From a virus, in IMG/VR virus record IMGVR_UViG_3300011114_000074, positions 1-33,965 of that record: 33,965 bases of DNA, one strand, 5' to 3'. This document shows positions 1 to 7,347 of this stretch, in pieces. The notes below the pieces were generated by a model. That model worked only from the letters and a program-made list of their open reading frames with translations. It did no database searches and was not told the origin of the DNA. Each line of letters begins with the position of its first letter. The stretch's first letter is position 1. The translations under genes were made by a program, and so were the position numbers.

Positions 1-127
1 CCACGTTTGAGCCGCCTTGCTGTGTTGCCACGCGAACAAAGGCAGATTCAATTGTCAAAGGGCGCTCGTAGTAGGCTGTGATCGTTGTGCTGGCAGCGGT
101 TTGGGATTGGCTGACCGTGTATGTGCC
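1..127. repeat. Left copy of exact terminal direct repeat
   Basis: The first 127 bases recur exactly as the last 127 bases (33839-33965). Because a gene reads in frame through the join, this is a circular assembly closed on an overlap, giving a unit genome of about 33,838 bp. An overlap of exactly 127 fits a k-mer-based assembler overlap better than a biological terminal repeat; that reading is inference. Confidence 0.97.
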
Positions 128-520
128 GCCCTCATTGACGTTGCCGCCAGCGCCCGTTCCGAACCCCACAATCGTTGTGCCTGCGGTGATGCCCGTGCCG
201 CTGATGGTCATGCCCATTGTGATTGCGCCAGAAATTACACCATCAACAGGAACGGTCAGGGTTGTGCCTGCAATTGAACCAGTAAAAGATGCACCAACCG
301 AACCAGACGGGCCAAGCGTGTATTGAACTGTGTTTTGAACGGTCTGAAAAATGATTTCGGTTTTGTAAAAAACCATCATGTTTTCGTTTGACCACTGGGC
401 GCACATGTCATTGAGCATGTCAAACGCATCTTGCGCTGCATCTGATGATGGGATTTCTCCAGCCTCTAACGCGCCAATGTCTTTAAGCGCCCTGCTAACA
501 ATGTCGTATGGAGTAGTCAT
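1..520 (-). CDS. P22 gp4-like head-to-tail connector, N-terminal part (gene continues across the join at 33838)
   Basis: The start is the ATG at 520. Reading leftward through base 1 and on from 33838 to 33384 gives one open frame of 324 aa. This part encodes residues 1-173, allowing for the join. The N-terminus, with [14 protein letters not shown] and [20 protein letters not shown], is typical of the P22 gp4 (tail accessory factor) family, which assembles under the portal and seals the head before gp10 is added. Residues about 77-148 are not part of the usual fold. They form a GTTLTV-type module ([10 protein letters not shown] to [11 protein letters not shown]) inserted just before the conserved [12 protein letters not shown] strand, and they match two modules in the next gene, gp10. 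The gene lies between a DUF7936-like gene and gp10, as expected for a P22-like tail block. The assignment is from remembered family features and synteny. Confidence 0.85.
   Translation of the reverse strand, partial: MTTPYDIVSRALKDIGALEAGEIPSSDAAQDAFDMLNDMCAQWSNENMMVFYKTEIIFQTVQNTVQYTLGPSGSVGASFTGSIAGTTLTVPVDGVISGAITMGMTISGTGITAGTTIVGFGTGAGGNVNEGGTYTVSQSQTAASTTITAYYERPLTIESAFVRVATQQGGSNV
77..292 (-). repeat. GTTLTV-type inserted module in the gp4-like protein
   Basis: Residues about 77-148 of the gp4-like protein run from [13 protein letters not shown] to [13 protein letters not shown]. The order of motifs (GTTLTV, then G-M-T-I-x-G-x-G-I-T, then GTGxGG, then GTYTV-x-x-SQT) is the same as in two modules of the adjacent gp10-like protein. 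The segment looks like a small all-beta domain inserted in a loop. It is about six residues longer than the gp10 copies because of an extra GGNVNEGG stretch. Confidence 0.8.
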
Positions 521-529
521 GGCATTTTC

Positions 530-844
530 TTAAAATTTAACGCTGAAAATCTGATCTTTCCAAGGAACATCAGTGTTTGGGGCGTTTTTTAGGTAGTCCA
601 ATTGTTCTTGTAATCGGGATTTTAGAGAGTTTGGGTCATCTTGCATATACATTTCTGTTAGGCAAGCAAATATAGTTGATTCCCTGATTTCGGCGTATGG
701 GACAGTGATTTTCCCAACAACATCCGCATGGCCTTGGCTTTGCACTTCGTTGGCGTCATCTTTAGCTGTCACCAAATAATGAACGCTAACCAATTCCTTG
801 CCAATTGAAGATGTTTGCAAAATTTCCCATTCAAACGTTGTCAT
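530..844 (-). CDS. Conserved small phage protein, DUF7936-like
   Basis: A protein of 104 aa. Its opening MTTFEWEILQTSS and later ITVPYAEI resemble the small proteins grouped as DUF7936, which are often found near tail and structural genes in tailed phages. No catalytic motif, signal peptide or membrane segment is visible. The composition is mixed alpha/beta with an acidic, helical second half (residues about 57-90). It lies 9 bases upstream of the gp4 start in the same transcription unit and overlaps the end of the 33-aa gene before it. A role in tail or host-range functions is inferred from location only. Confidence 0.7.
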   Translation of the reverse strand: MTTFEWEILQTSSIGKELVSVHYLVTAKDDANEVQSQGHADVVGKITVPYAEIRESTIFACLTEMYMQDDPNSLKSRLQEQLDYLKNAPNTDVPWKDQIFSVKF

Positions 845-932
845 TTTTTATCCAAGATTTGGTGTTTTCATCCAACTTGTCACACTCTTGTGGAATGACA
901 AAGTTTTTGTGGCGTTCAAGACAAATAACCAT
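831..932 (-). CDS. Hypothetical 33-aa protein
   Basis: A short frame from the ATG at 932 to the TGA at 831 exactly fills the gap between the oxygenase gene (stop 935-937) and the next gene (start 844, overlapping by 14 bases). The product begins MVICLERHKNFVIPQECDKL and is charged and soluble, with no recognisable domain. The 2-base spacing upstream and the overlap downstream fit the packing of this operon, which is the main argument for it being real. No strong ribosome-binding site is visible, so translation would depend on coupling. Confidence 0.5.
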   Translation of the reverse strand: MVICLERHKNFVIPQECDKLDENTKSWIKNDNV

Positions 933-934
933 AT

Positions 935-1477
935 TTATAGAGTTTTTGGGCCTTGCACCCAGCATGTAGCCGAGTAGCGGATGCCTTTAGTTACAGGTGT
1001 CACTTGGTGGCTAGTAAATGACGGAAACACAATTAATGTTCCGCGCTTCATTTCTACGGGATCATCTTTAAATTGAAATTGCCCACCTTCAAATTCTTCG
1101 GGGTTAGACAGCAAAAGAACGATGCTTAACTTTCTAACATGGGGGGTTTTAGCTAACGGCGTCCAGTCTTCGTGCCAACCATAAAATCCATCTATATCGT
1201 AGGATGCAAGCTGCACAGGCTCTGGGCGACCAACTTGAAACTTCCACTCCGTAAGTTCGTTTGCATATAAAGCGTGGTTATACATAACGGATTCCACCCA
1301 ATGGTTTTGTCGTACCCAACAAATTTTTGAGTTTCGTACAGAAAGAATTGTTGTATTTGCTAAACCAATTTGGCCTTGTGTTTCTTGTAAAACTTTGCGT
1401 TCTTCTAAAAGAATATCACACATAGCGGGAGAAACAGCATCATCCCATTTCCAATATGTTGGCGAAGATTCATTCAA
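935..1477 (-). CDS. 2-oxoglutarate/Fe(II)-dependent oxygenase, prolyl-4-hydroxylase-like
   Basis: A 180-aa protein with the double-stranded beta-helix signature of the P4Hc/PKHD hydroxylase family. The iron ligands are His102 and Asp104 (GWHEDW) and His157 (FTSHQVTPV), and the 2-oxoglutarate-binding Arg is Arg167 (KGIRYSATCWV). The intervening LLLSNPEEFEGGQFQF strand and GTLIVFPSF are also characteristic. Such enzymes hydroxylate protein side chains, usually prolines, using O2 and 2-oxoglutarate; the substrate here is unknown. The gene follows a cupin gene and sits between fibre genes and gp4 in the late operon, so a structural or host protein is a more likely target than a small metabolite, but this is inference. 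All catalytic residues are present. Confidence 0.9.
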   Translation of the reverse strand: MNESSPTYWKWDDAVSPAMCDILLEERKVLQETQGQIGLANTTILSVRNSKICWVRQNHWVESVMYNHALYANELTEWKFQVGRPEPVQLASYDIDGFYGWHEDWTPLAKTPHVRKLSIVLLLSNPEEFEGGQFQFKDDPVEMKRGTLIVFPSFTSHQVTPVTKGIRYSATCWVQGPKTL

Positions 1478-1512
1478 ATAAATACCCCTAGACTGTAAAA
1501 ATTTTAACCGCT

Positions 1513-1791
1513 TTACATTTTACTTTGAGCAAATACGTTGACAAATACCGTTCCATCTTCAAGCGCTTCAAGTTCGTGCCACTCATTAGCTGTCAGGTTG
1601 ACAGGCTGCGTATCTTTGGTCATTACAAGTTCACGGTTTTCTTTTCTGATGATGCAGCTACCCGCATGGCACATGGTTAAATGTGCAAACGGGTGCTCAT
1701 GGCGCAATAATCCTTGGCCTTTGTTGCAATGATATATATTCATCATTACGCCATCATAGGCGAGCACATGTTTCGGCCCCGCAGAAATCAT
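1513..1791 (-). CDS. Small single-domain cupin-like protein
   Basis: A 92-aa protein that fits a minimal cupin barrel. A His-rich first motif, RHEHPFAHLTMCHAG (His31, His33, His37, His42), is followed by a second-motif-like stretch with His72 in NEWHELEA. These could bind one metal ion. The start ATG overlaps the preceding stop as ATGA (1788-1791). The next gene is the 2-oxoglutarate oxygenase, itself a cupin-fold enzyme, so the pair may act together. No substrate can be read from the sequence. A sugar- or amino-acid-binding cupin without catalysis is an alternative. Confidence 0.7.
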   Translation of the reverse strand: MISAGPKHVLAYDGVMMNIYHCNKGQGLLRHEHPFAHLTMCHAGSCIIRKENRELVMTKDTQPVNLTANEWHELEALEDGTVFVNVFAQSKM

Positions 1792-2087
1792 AGCGTCTGA
1801 GTACCAGTAGTTATTGTAGAAACTACAGGCTCATTTGGTTGTGGAGAATTAAAAACTTCTAATGTCCCAGATACGCCAACCGTTGGGGCAATTACAGTTC
1901 GTTTTTGTTCGTCCCACAAAGAAATGGGCGCAAATGCCCTTATAACGTCTTCAAGGCTTTCACCTTCAAACGGAAGTCTTGCTCCAACGTGCATTGTTTG
2001 ATGCCCGTCAGCCGTGTAAATAACTTCCATGCACCGTGCGGCTTCATTTACTAAAAAAACGGTATAGCTAAAATTTGTGATGCTCAT
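1788..2087 (-). CDS. Conserved hypothetical protein of the fibre cassette
   Basis: A 99-aa protein with no domain I can name with confidence. The central segment, HQTMHVGARLPFEGESLEDV followed by APISLWDE, looks conserved and soluble; the C-terminus is rich in Thr and Ser. It overlaps the upstream glycine-rich gene and the downstream cupin by 4 bases each (ATGA), so the three are probably translated together. The position directly after two fibre genes suggests a fibre-associated or assembly protein, which is inference. Confidence 0.75.
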   Translation of the reverse strand: MSITNFSYTVFLVNEAARCMEVIYTADGHQTMHVGARLPFEGESLEDVIRAFAPISLWDEQKRTVIAPTVGVSGTLEVFNSPQPNEPVVSTITTGTQTL

Positions 2088-2902
2088 GTTATTGCTCCCA
2101 ATCTAGTTCCAGTAGTTACGTAAGTTATGTTGCTGTTACCAGATATACACGCGCCAGCACCGCCGCCACCGGCTGCTCCCGGTGCGTTAAATCCAGTACA
2201 TGGGTCGTTAGATCCACCACTACTACCGGAAGACCCCCATGTACCACCAGTACCTCCAGCGCCGCTGTAGCCAACTGGCGCACTCAGACCAGCACCTCCA
2301 GTGCCGCCAGCAGAACTAGTTCCAGCAGAACCCGAATTCCCGTTGCCACCAGATGCAACACCGCCAGCGCCGCCCCCTGAGTTGGTTGCACCTGTGCGCC
2401 CTCCACCGCCGCCACCGCCGCCACGGAAGTAGTAAGTCGGGCAACACCCACCTTGAATACCTAGCGAACCCGAACCCCCTCCACCACCACCGCCACCACC
2501 TCCAATTGTGCCGTTGTTGGTAATAGTGACTGCGGATGAAACAAGAAGCGCTCGTCCACCACTACTACCAGCAACACCGAGCTTTCCTTGTTGGCCCGGA
2601 GCACCGATAAGGTTAGCTGCTCCACCGTTTCCACCAGCACCGCCCATACCTGTAATAAAGCCATTGTTTACAAGCGAAACACCGCCGGGCCAAGCGCCGT
2701 CAATCGTTAGGCCATCGCTACCAGTTGAACTAGCGCTGACGTAAATGCCAGAATTAATTGTTGCAACAACTTTAGTTGTTCCAGCCCATCCAGCATTTAC
2801 TGCAAGAGTTCGTAAATTTGCATTGGTCTGGTTTGTGCTAATCGTGAAAGTAAAATCAGGAGCAGCGCCGCCAGCCAACAAAAAGTTTTTAGCGGCAAAC
2901 AT
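2084..2902 (-). CDS. Glycine-rich tail protein / probable receptor-binding adhesin
   Basis: A 272-aa protein. Its N-terminal third (residues 1-80) is a beta-rich region with NAGWAGTTKVVATINSG. From about residue 85 to 260 it is a very glycine-rich region with uninterrupted runs of 8-10 Gly. These are interleaved with NNGTI/NNGFI repeats and small Ser/Ala segments. Similar polyglycine architecture occurs in phage adhesins such as T-even gp38, where it forms the receptor-contacting tip, and in lambda-type fibre tips. The start ATG overlaps the stop of the long fibre gene (TAATG), as expected if this is its distal partner or tip. A pair of cysteines at about 153-154 stands out. Adhesin function is inferred from composition and position. 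Confidence 0.7.
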   Translation of the reverse strand: MFAAKNFLLAGGAAPDFTFTISTNQTNANLRTLAVNAGWAGTTKVVATINSGIYVSASSTGSDGLTIDGAWPGGVSLVNNGFITGMGGAGGNGGAANLIGAPGQQGKLGVAGSSGGRALLVSSAVTITNNGTIGGGGGGGGGGSGSLGIQGGCCPTYYFRGGGGGGGGRTGATNSGGGAGGVASGGNGNSGSAGTSSAGGTGGAGLSAPVGYSGAGGTGGTWGSSGSSGGSNDPCTGFNAPGAAGGGGAGACISGNSNITYVTTGTRLGAIT

Positions 2903-5178
2903 TATGGTGTGTAACCTTGTGCGGCAGAACCATACCAGTTTGTGCCATCAGCAATAAAAGTCAGAATGTCCATCTTGCCAGCCGTTGCTGTAATTGTTGG
3001 TGCACCAGCCGCAGCCCACTTCACGCTGGTAAATGTTGCCGTACCATTTCCTGTGGCTGCTGCCTGTTTGAGCAAAAGCACAAAAGACTTGCCTGCGGTT
3101 GCGGTTGGCATTGTGAACGTGCAAGCAGTTGATGCGGTCAGGGTAGCGGTTTGCACCGTGCCGTTGGTTAACGCCAAGGTGTTGGTTGTTGTGACCGTGC
3201 CAATTGCAACCACGCTTTCAACATAGTTTGTTACTGTTGGATTTGTGATGGTTGGCGTACCGCCCAACGTGTACGTTCCAGCAATTGCGCCTGAAAATGT
3301 AGGCGTGACAATTGTTGGGCTGCTTATGCCAGTGACACTCAAATAACCCGTTGACGGAATAAAAGAAAATTTGGTGGACGCAGTTTTCTGCGGCAAATTG
3401 CCCGTGGTCGTTGTCACCCAAGTTGGGTAGACCGCCGTAGCCGTGGTTGTGTCGTCAGTTATGCCCGTGTTGGTTGCGTTTGTTGCGTTTGTTGCATTGG
3501 TCACAGCGGTTGTGCTAATAGCTGAAACAATTTGTGCTGCGGTTGCCGCAGTGAATGCGCTTGTGCCATTTCCAAACGCCAATCCGCTTAAAGTTGCAAC
3601 ACCAGTGCCGCCATTACCGACCACCAAAGTGCCAGCAACAGAAACCGCGCCTTGCGTGGCTGTGGCAGGCGTCAATCCAGTAGTTCCAAACGAAATGCTA
3701 GAAACTGCGGAACTTGAAAGCGCCGCCCAAGATGGGGCCGCGCCTGTATTTCCAATTAAAATTTGGCCTGTTGTTCCCGCAGCGGTTGCCACGGGTGCGC
3801 CAGCTGCGCCGCCACCATAAACAACACCATATTGCGTTAAAGCGCCTGATGATGCCCATGTGGATGCGCTGGAAAAGTAAGGAATGCCGCCTGATGTTCC
3901 CGCCACAGTCAAGGCCAAAGTGCCAGAAGTGGTGATAGGCGAACCAGTTACCGAAATCAAACCACCTGTAAAACTTTGACCAACAGAAGTTACTGTTCCA
4001 GCTGTGGATGTTGCCCAAGATGGAATGCCTGCCGCTAAAGTTAAGACTTGACCGTTTGAACCAGCCCCAAGCATTGCGGTAGTGCCAGCCGCGCTTTGAT
4101 ATGGCAACGAACCAGCAGCGCCGCCAGCTAAGTTGGTGGAAGTTGTTGCTGAAGTGGCAGTCGCCGCATTGCCAGACGTATTTTGGTTAAAGGTAGGCCA
4201 AGTAAATGTGCCGGTGGAAAAATTACCCGATTGTGGCGTTCCCAAAATAGGGGTTACCAAACTTGGGCTTGTGGCAAACACCAGTGATCCAGTGCCTGTT
4301 TCATCAGTTACCGCCGCCAGCAGATTGGCGCTAGATGGCGTTGCAAGCCAAGTTGCTACCCCAGTACCCAAACCAGTGATTGACCCAACTGCGGGGGTTA
4401 TAGTGGTGTTTCCAGCCAATGTTAGTTGCCCTTGGGCATTGACTGTAAATGTGCCAACTTGCGTTGCTGAACCGTAAGCAGCGGCTGCAACAGCAGTGTT
4501 TGTAATGCTGAACTGTGTCCCTGCCAATGTCAGGCCAGTGCCAGCGGTATAAGTGGAAGAAACAGAGAAATTTGACCAGTTGTTGGCGGTTACGCCCAAA
4601 GTCCCGCCCGGTTGCGCCGTACAAAACCAAGCCGATCCAGATTGCGACCCCTCAACCACAAACACAATTGCGCCAATAAATTCTTCCCACACATCAGCGC
4701 CTGGGCTGCGTGTCCAAGCGCCAGATGAAGCCACATAAATGCCATTGTCTGCCGCATTGGTTTGGTTTTTTACCAAAACAGTCTCGCCAGCCATTAAGGT
4801 AACCGTGTCAACAGTCAGCAAACCCGACAAACTGGCAATGTTTACCGTAGATGCTGCGGTTACAGGCGCTTTCCAGCTTAATCCTGCGGCGTAGTAGTCC
4901 ACATATTGCTTGTTTGCAATGTCGGTTGCCCCCGTGGGCGCAGCCGCCACTGTGCCTGAAGTAAAAGCCGCCGTGGATGGGGTTGTTGCCCCAATTGTGG
5001 TGCTGTTAATCGTGCTGTTTGTGATGTTCAAACCAGATTGGTTTGGACTAATGCTGGCGTAGAACGGCGTTCCTGCTGGCCCGATCAATGTGATCAGGTC
5101 AAATGTTGGGGCTGGTTGGAAAATGCCCTGTACAGGAACAATGTTTGTCGTTGATGTAACGGCGGCTTCGTTGGACAT
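2902..5178 (-). CDS. Long repetitive tail fibre protein
   Basis: A 758-aa protein almost entirely of Ala, Gly, Ser, Thr and Val in short beta repeats (TGATxxxG, AAGTTG, GNGGTGVATLSGLAFGNG). The repeats are the kind that form trimeric beta-helical or triple-spiral fibre shafts. Near residues 88-215 there is a more complex region, with AAPTGATDIANKQYVDYYA and then WTRSPGADVWEEFIGAIVFV and SAWFCTAQPGGTLG, that recurs in many phage fibres. The N-terminus is probably the virion-proximal end. It overlaps the glycine-rich adhesin gene by one base and lies downstream of the head genes. It is the longest host-recognition protein in the window. Confidence 0.8.
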   Translation of the reverse strand: MSNEAAVTSTTNIVPVQGIFQPAPTFDLITLIGPAGTPFYASISPNQSGLNITNSTINSTTIGATTPSTAAFTSGTVAAAPTGATDIANKQYVDYYAAGLSWKAPVTAASTVNIASLSGLLTVDTVTLMAGETVLVKNQTNAADNGIYVASSGAWTRSPGADVWEEFIGAIVFVVEGSQSGSAWFCTAQPGGTLGVTANNWSNFSVSSTYTAGTGLTLAGTQFSITNTAVAAAAYGSATQVGTFTVNAQGQLTLAGNTTITPAVGSITGLGTGVATWLATPSSANLLAAVTDETGTGSLVFATSPSLVTPILGTPQSGNFSTGTFTWPTFNQNTSGNAATATSATTSTNLAGGAAGSLPYQSAAGTTAMLGAGSNGQVLTLAAGIPSWATSTAGTVTSVGQSFTGGLISVTGSPITTSGTLALTVAGTSGGIPYFSSASTWASSGALTQYGVVYGGGAAGAPVATAAGTTGQILIGNTGAAPSWAALSSSAVSSISFGTTGLTPATATQGAVSVAGTLVVGNGGTGVATLSGLAFGNGTSAFTAATAAQIVSAISTTAVTNATNATNATNTGITDDTTTATAVYPTWVTTTTGNLPQKTASTKFSFIPSTGYLSVTGISSPTIVTPTFSGAIAGTYTLGGTPTITNPTVTNYVESVVAIGTVTTTNTLALTNGTVQTATLTASTACTFTMPTATAGKSFVLLLKQAAATGNGTATFTSVKWAAAGAPTITATAGKMDILTFIADGTNWYGSAAQGYTP

Positions 5179-5190
5179 TCCAACCCCCTT

Positions 5191-5529
5191 TTAACCCGCT
5201 TGTGCGGCTGTGATGTAAAGTGTATTTGTGCTGGAACTGATAGCTTTAATGTAGAAAGGCGCTTTGGGGGCAGCAATCAACAAAGGAAAATTCATGGCTG
5301 CTGGCAACACAAATGAACCGCTATTGCCAGTGGATGCCACTGTGGGGGTTGTTACGGTGCTGGAATTTGAAAATTCAACCGCAGCAACGCCAGAACCTGT
5401 GTTTATCAATGAAACATAGTTGGTTTGATCGTTTGTAGTGGCTTCAATCAACAGCGCAGTACTGGCTGAAGTTGTCAAATTTAGGGCGTATGTGCGTCCA
5501 CTTGGGCGCATTACAGAAGTGTTGACCAT
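5191..5529 (-). CDS. Hypothetical structural protein, beta-rich, 112 aa
   Basis: I chose the ATG at 5529 (MVNTSVMRPSGRTYALNL) because AGGGA lies 6 bases upstream. A longer open frame to 5583 would start inside the terminator hairpin. The protein is Ser/Thr/Ala-rich and beta-prone, with SLINTGSGVAAVEFSNS and FYIKAISSSTNTLYITAAQ. This resembles small virion decoration or fibre-associated proteins, though no family is recognised. It is the first gene after the terminator that follows the coat block, so its expression depends on read-through or on a promoter I did not identify. Confidence 0.75.
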   Translation of the reverse strand: MVNTSVMRPSGRTYALNLTTSASTALLIEATTNDQTNYVSLINTGSGVAAVEFSNSSTVTTPTVASTGNSGSFVLPAAMNFPLLIAAPKAPFYIKAISSSTNTLYITAAQAG

Positions 5530-5573
5530 TTTGAGTCCCTCAAAAGTTTGTTGAATTATAGGCTTACAAATAG

Positions 5574-5601
5574 AAAAAGCCACCCCTTTTGAGGATGGCT
5601 T
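5574..5601 (-). terminator. Intrinsic terminator after the coat block
   Basis: On the minus strand the arms AAGCCATCCT (5601-5592) and GGGGTGGCTT (5586-5577) pair over 10 positions, with two G-U pairs, around a CAAAA loop. They are followed by TTTTTC and more T residues. It lies 19 bases after the stop of the gene at 5620-6051. It probably boosts the head genes relative to the downstream fibre genes by partial termination. Confidence 0.85.
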
Positions 5602-5619
5602 CTTCTAACTCATTCCCGA

Positions 5620-6051
5620 TTAAAACTCGGAGAAATCGTATCCATACACAAAAATGTCTACAGTGCCGCCAGCGACTGCTGTGCCGACCTTGACATAAAG
5701 GGTTTGGGCTGTCAAACGAGTCGCCTTAGTACCAGCAACCACGGTTGAATTGGTGACATAGGTTGAACTTGTGTTGCTGGTCAAAGATGCGTTAGTCACG
5801 ATCTCAGTGCCTGTGCCTGCTGGCGCTGTCCAGATAGCCAATGCGCCGCCGCTAACGTCTACGTTTGCGTTGGTGATGGCTACAAATTGAACGTTGTAGC
5901 TGGAAGTGTTGTTAACTGGAATAGTGACTGCTGCATCACCTGTTGCAGAAATAGGAACTGCACTTGCAAAGGCCAAAAGGCGCACTGCTTGGTTAGTTGC
6001 CAAATTGCTTGGGTGAATCGTTTGGGTAGTTGCTGGGCCGGGATTTGCCAT
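5620..6051 (-). CDS. Putative head decoration/stabilisation protein, 143 aa
   Basis: A 143-aa beta-rich protein (PVNNTSSYNVQFVAITNANV, TRLTAQTLYVKVGTAVAGG). It lies 25 bases after the coat gene and is closed by an intrinsic terminator, so it should be made at levels close to coat. Small beta proteins encoded directly after coat are often capsid decoration proteins; that is the basis of the call, not a recognised domain. There is no membrane segment or cysteine. The SD AAGGAAAA lies before the ATG. Confidence 0.6.
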   Translation of the reverse strand: MANPGPATTQTIHPSNLATNQAVRLLAFASAVPISATGDAAVTIPVNNTSSYNVQFVAITNANVDVSGGALAIWTAPAGTGTEIVTNASLTSNTSSTYVTNSTVVAGTKATRLTAQTLYVKVGTAVAGGTVDIFVYGYDFSEF

Positions 6052-6076
6052 GATATGTTTTCCTTAAAATGGTTAA

Positions 6077-7324
6077 TTAAGCTGCAACGCGGCAGGCAAG
6101 TTCAGGGTACAGCGGAGCCCAACCGTACAGCACATCAACGCGAGTCGGGATCGAATCGTTGTTGATAGTGTACTGACGAACCACACGCATTGACAGACCC
6201 AGTTCCTTATCGCTTGCGCGACCAGCAAAGTGAACGCCATCAGGCAATTCCAAGTCAGCACAGGCCAAAGTGAAAGCATTTTTGTGCATCACGATATTCT
6301 GTGGGGACACAGTGCCAGTGTTGTTGAATGGAGTCACAACAGCGGTTGCGCTGGTTGTTGCCAAGTTAACGTTCTGGAACTGACCAGCAGTAATCACAGC
6401 AGGGCTAACGATTACAGAAGTTGTGCCAGAAGTTGCCACGGTCACAGGCGCGGTCACCACAAAGTTACGCAGACGGTTGCTGCCGTAGGCTTGACGGTTC
6501 TGTGGGTTGACAGCGAAAACGCCAGCAATCGTGATCACATCACCTTGTTTCAGGCCAGCGGTTGCTGTGGTTGCGGTCAGTGCAATGGTGGAAGTGGATG
6601 CCCAGCCGCTGGTCAAGAAACCAGTTGCAGTGGTGGTAGCGCAAGCCAAAGTAGCGGTTGCATAAGAACCGAATGTTTGCGCCACAACGTTTTGATCCAT
6701 CTTCCAGTTCATGCCTGCTGAGTCACGACCCATCATGCCTTTGCTGTATTGAGCCGAAATCTTGTCTGAGGGAACAAACAGACCTTTCAAGCTGTCAACA
6801 ATGGTTGCGCCAGTAAACGGCTCAACGATACATGAACGGCGACCATCGCGGGGTGCGCCCTCGCTGTCAAGATACGCGCCTGCGGTCAGGTATGTAATCA
6901 AGCCAGTTGGGGGTGTACCAGCAGTGCCAACAATGTTAGCGGTGTTGTTTTTTGCCATTGTCAGACCGTCAAAGTCAATCTTGTTGGCAATAGCGGCGAC
7001 AGCGGGTTTCAACACACGGTCAGAGAACATATCCAAAGACAAAGCCAAGTCTTGGCTAGTGAATTGGGTGTCAACGTGGAACTGTGTGGAGAGGGTCACA
7101 GGCACTGAAGTCTCGTTGAAATCTTCAACGTTCAAAGCAGGGCCAGATGTGCCAATGAAACGACCGGGTTTGCGGACGTTCAGGGTAGCACCGATCTTTG
7201 CGCCAGTTACGGCGAATTGATCGTCATAGTTGCGTTCGACTTCGCTGGAGAAAGTCAATTCGTTTTCCAAGACCATCAACGCTTCGTTGGTGATCATGCT
7301 GATGGTTAGCAGATTATTTGCCAT
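6077..7324 (-). CDS. Major capsid (coat) protein, P22 gp5-like
   Basis: A 415-aa protein whose N-terminus (MANNLLTISMITNEALMVL) and following segments GATLNVRKPGRFIGTSGP, NVEDFNETSVPVTLSTQFHVD and ITNKIDFDGL-like helices are characteristic of the P22 coat family (HK97 fold). The length is close to P22 gp5 (430 aa). The middle (about 215-320), Ala/Thr-rich and including GDVITIAGVFAVNPQNRQAYG, corresponds to the region where P22-like coats carry a surface-exposed insertion. The C-terminus, with LGLSMRVVRQYTINNDSIPTR and DVLYGWAPLYPELACR, is also typical. It follows the scaffold by 23 bases. Encoded in the order portal-scaffold-coat. Confidence 0.95.
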   Translation of the reverse strand: MANNLLTISMITNEALMVLENELTFSSEVERNYDDQFAVTGAKIGATLNVRKPGRFIGTSGPALNVEDFNETSVPVTLSTQFHVDTQFTSQDLALSLDMFSDRVLKPAVAAIANKIDFDGLTMAKNNTANIVGTAGTPPTGLITYLTAGAYLDSEGAPRDGRRSCIVEPFTGATIVDSLKGLFVPSDKISAQYSKGMMGRDSAGMNWKMDQNVVAQTFGSYATATLACATTTATGFLTSGWASTSTIALTATTATAGLKQGDVITIAGVFAVNPQNRQAYGSNRLRNFVVTAPVTVATSGTTSVIVSPAVITAGQFQNVNLATTSATAVVTPFNNTGTVSPQNIVMHKNAFTLACADLELPDGVHFAGRASDKELGLSMRVVRQYTINNDSIPTRVDVLYGWAPLYPELACRVAA

Positions 7325-7347
7325 TTTGTTTCCTTAAATGAATGAAT

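Noticed and set aside
2508-4738. Long plus-strand open frames opposite the fibre genes
   Set aside because: They are artefacts of Ala/Gly/Ser/Thr-rich repeats on the other strand; they have no SD and contradict the late operon.
5530-5583. N-terminal extension of the 112-aa gene (18 extra residues)
   Set aside because: It would start within the terminator hairpin; the ATG at 5529 has a good SD.
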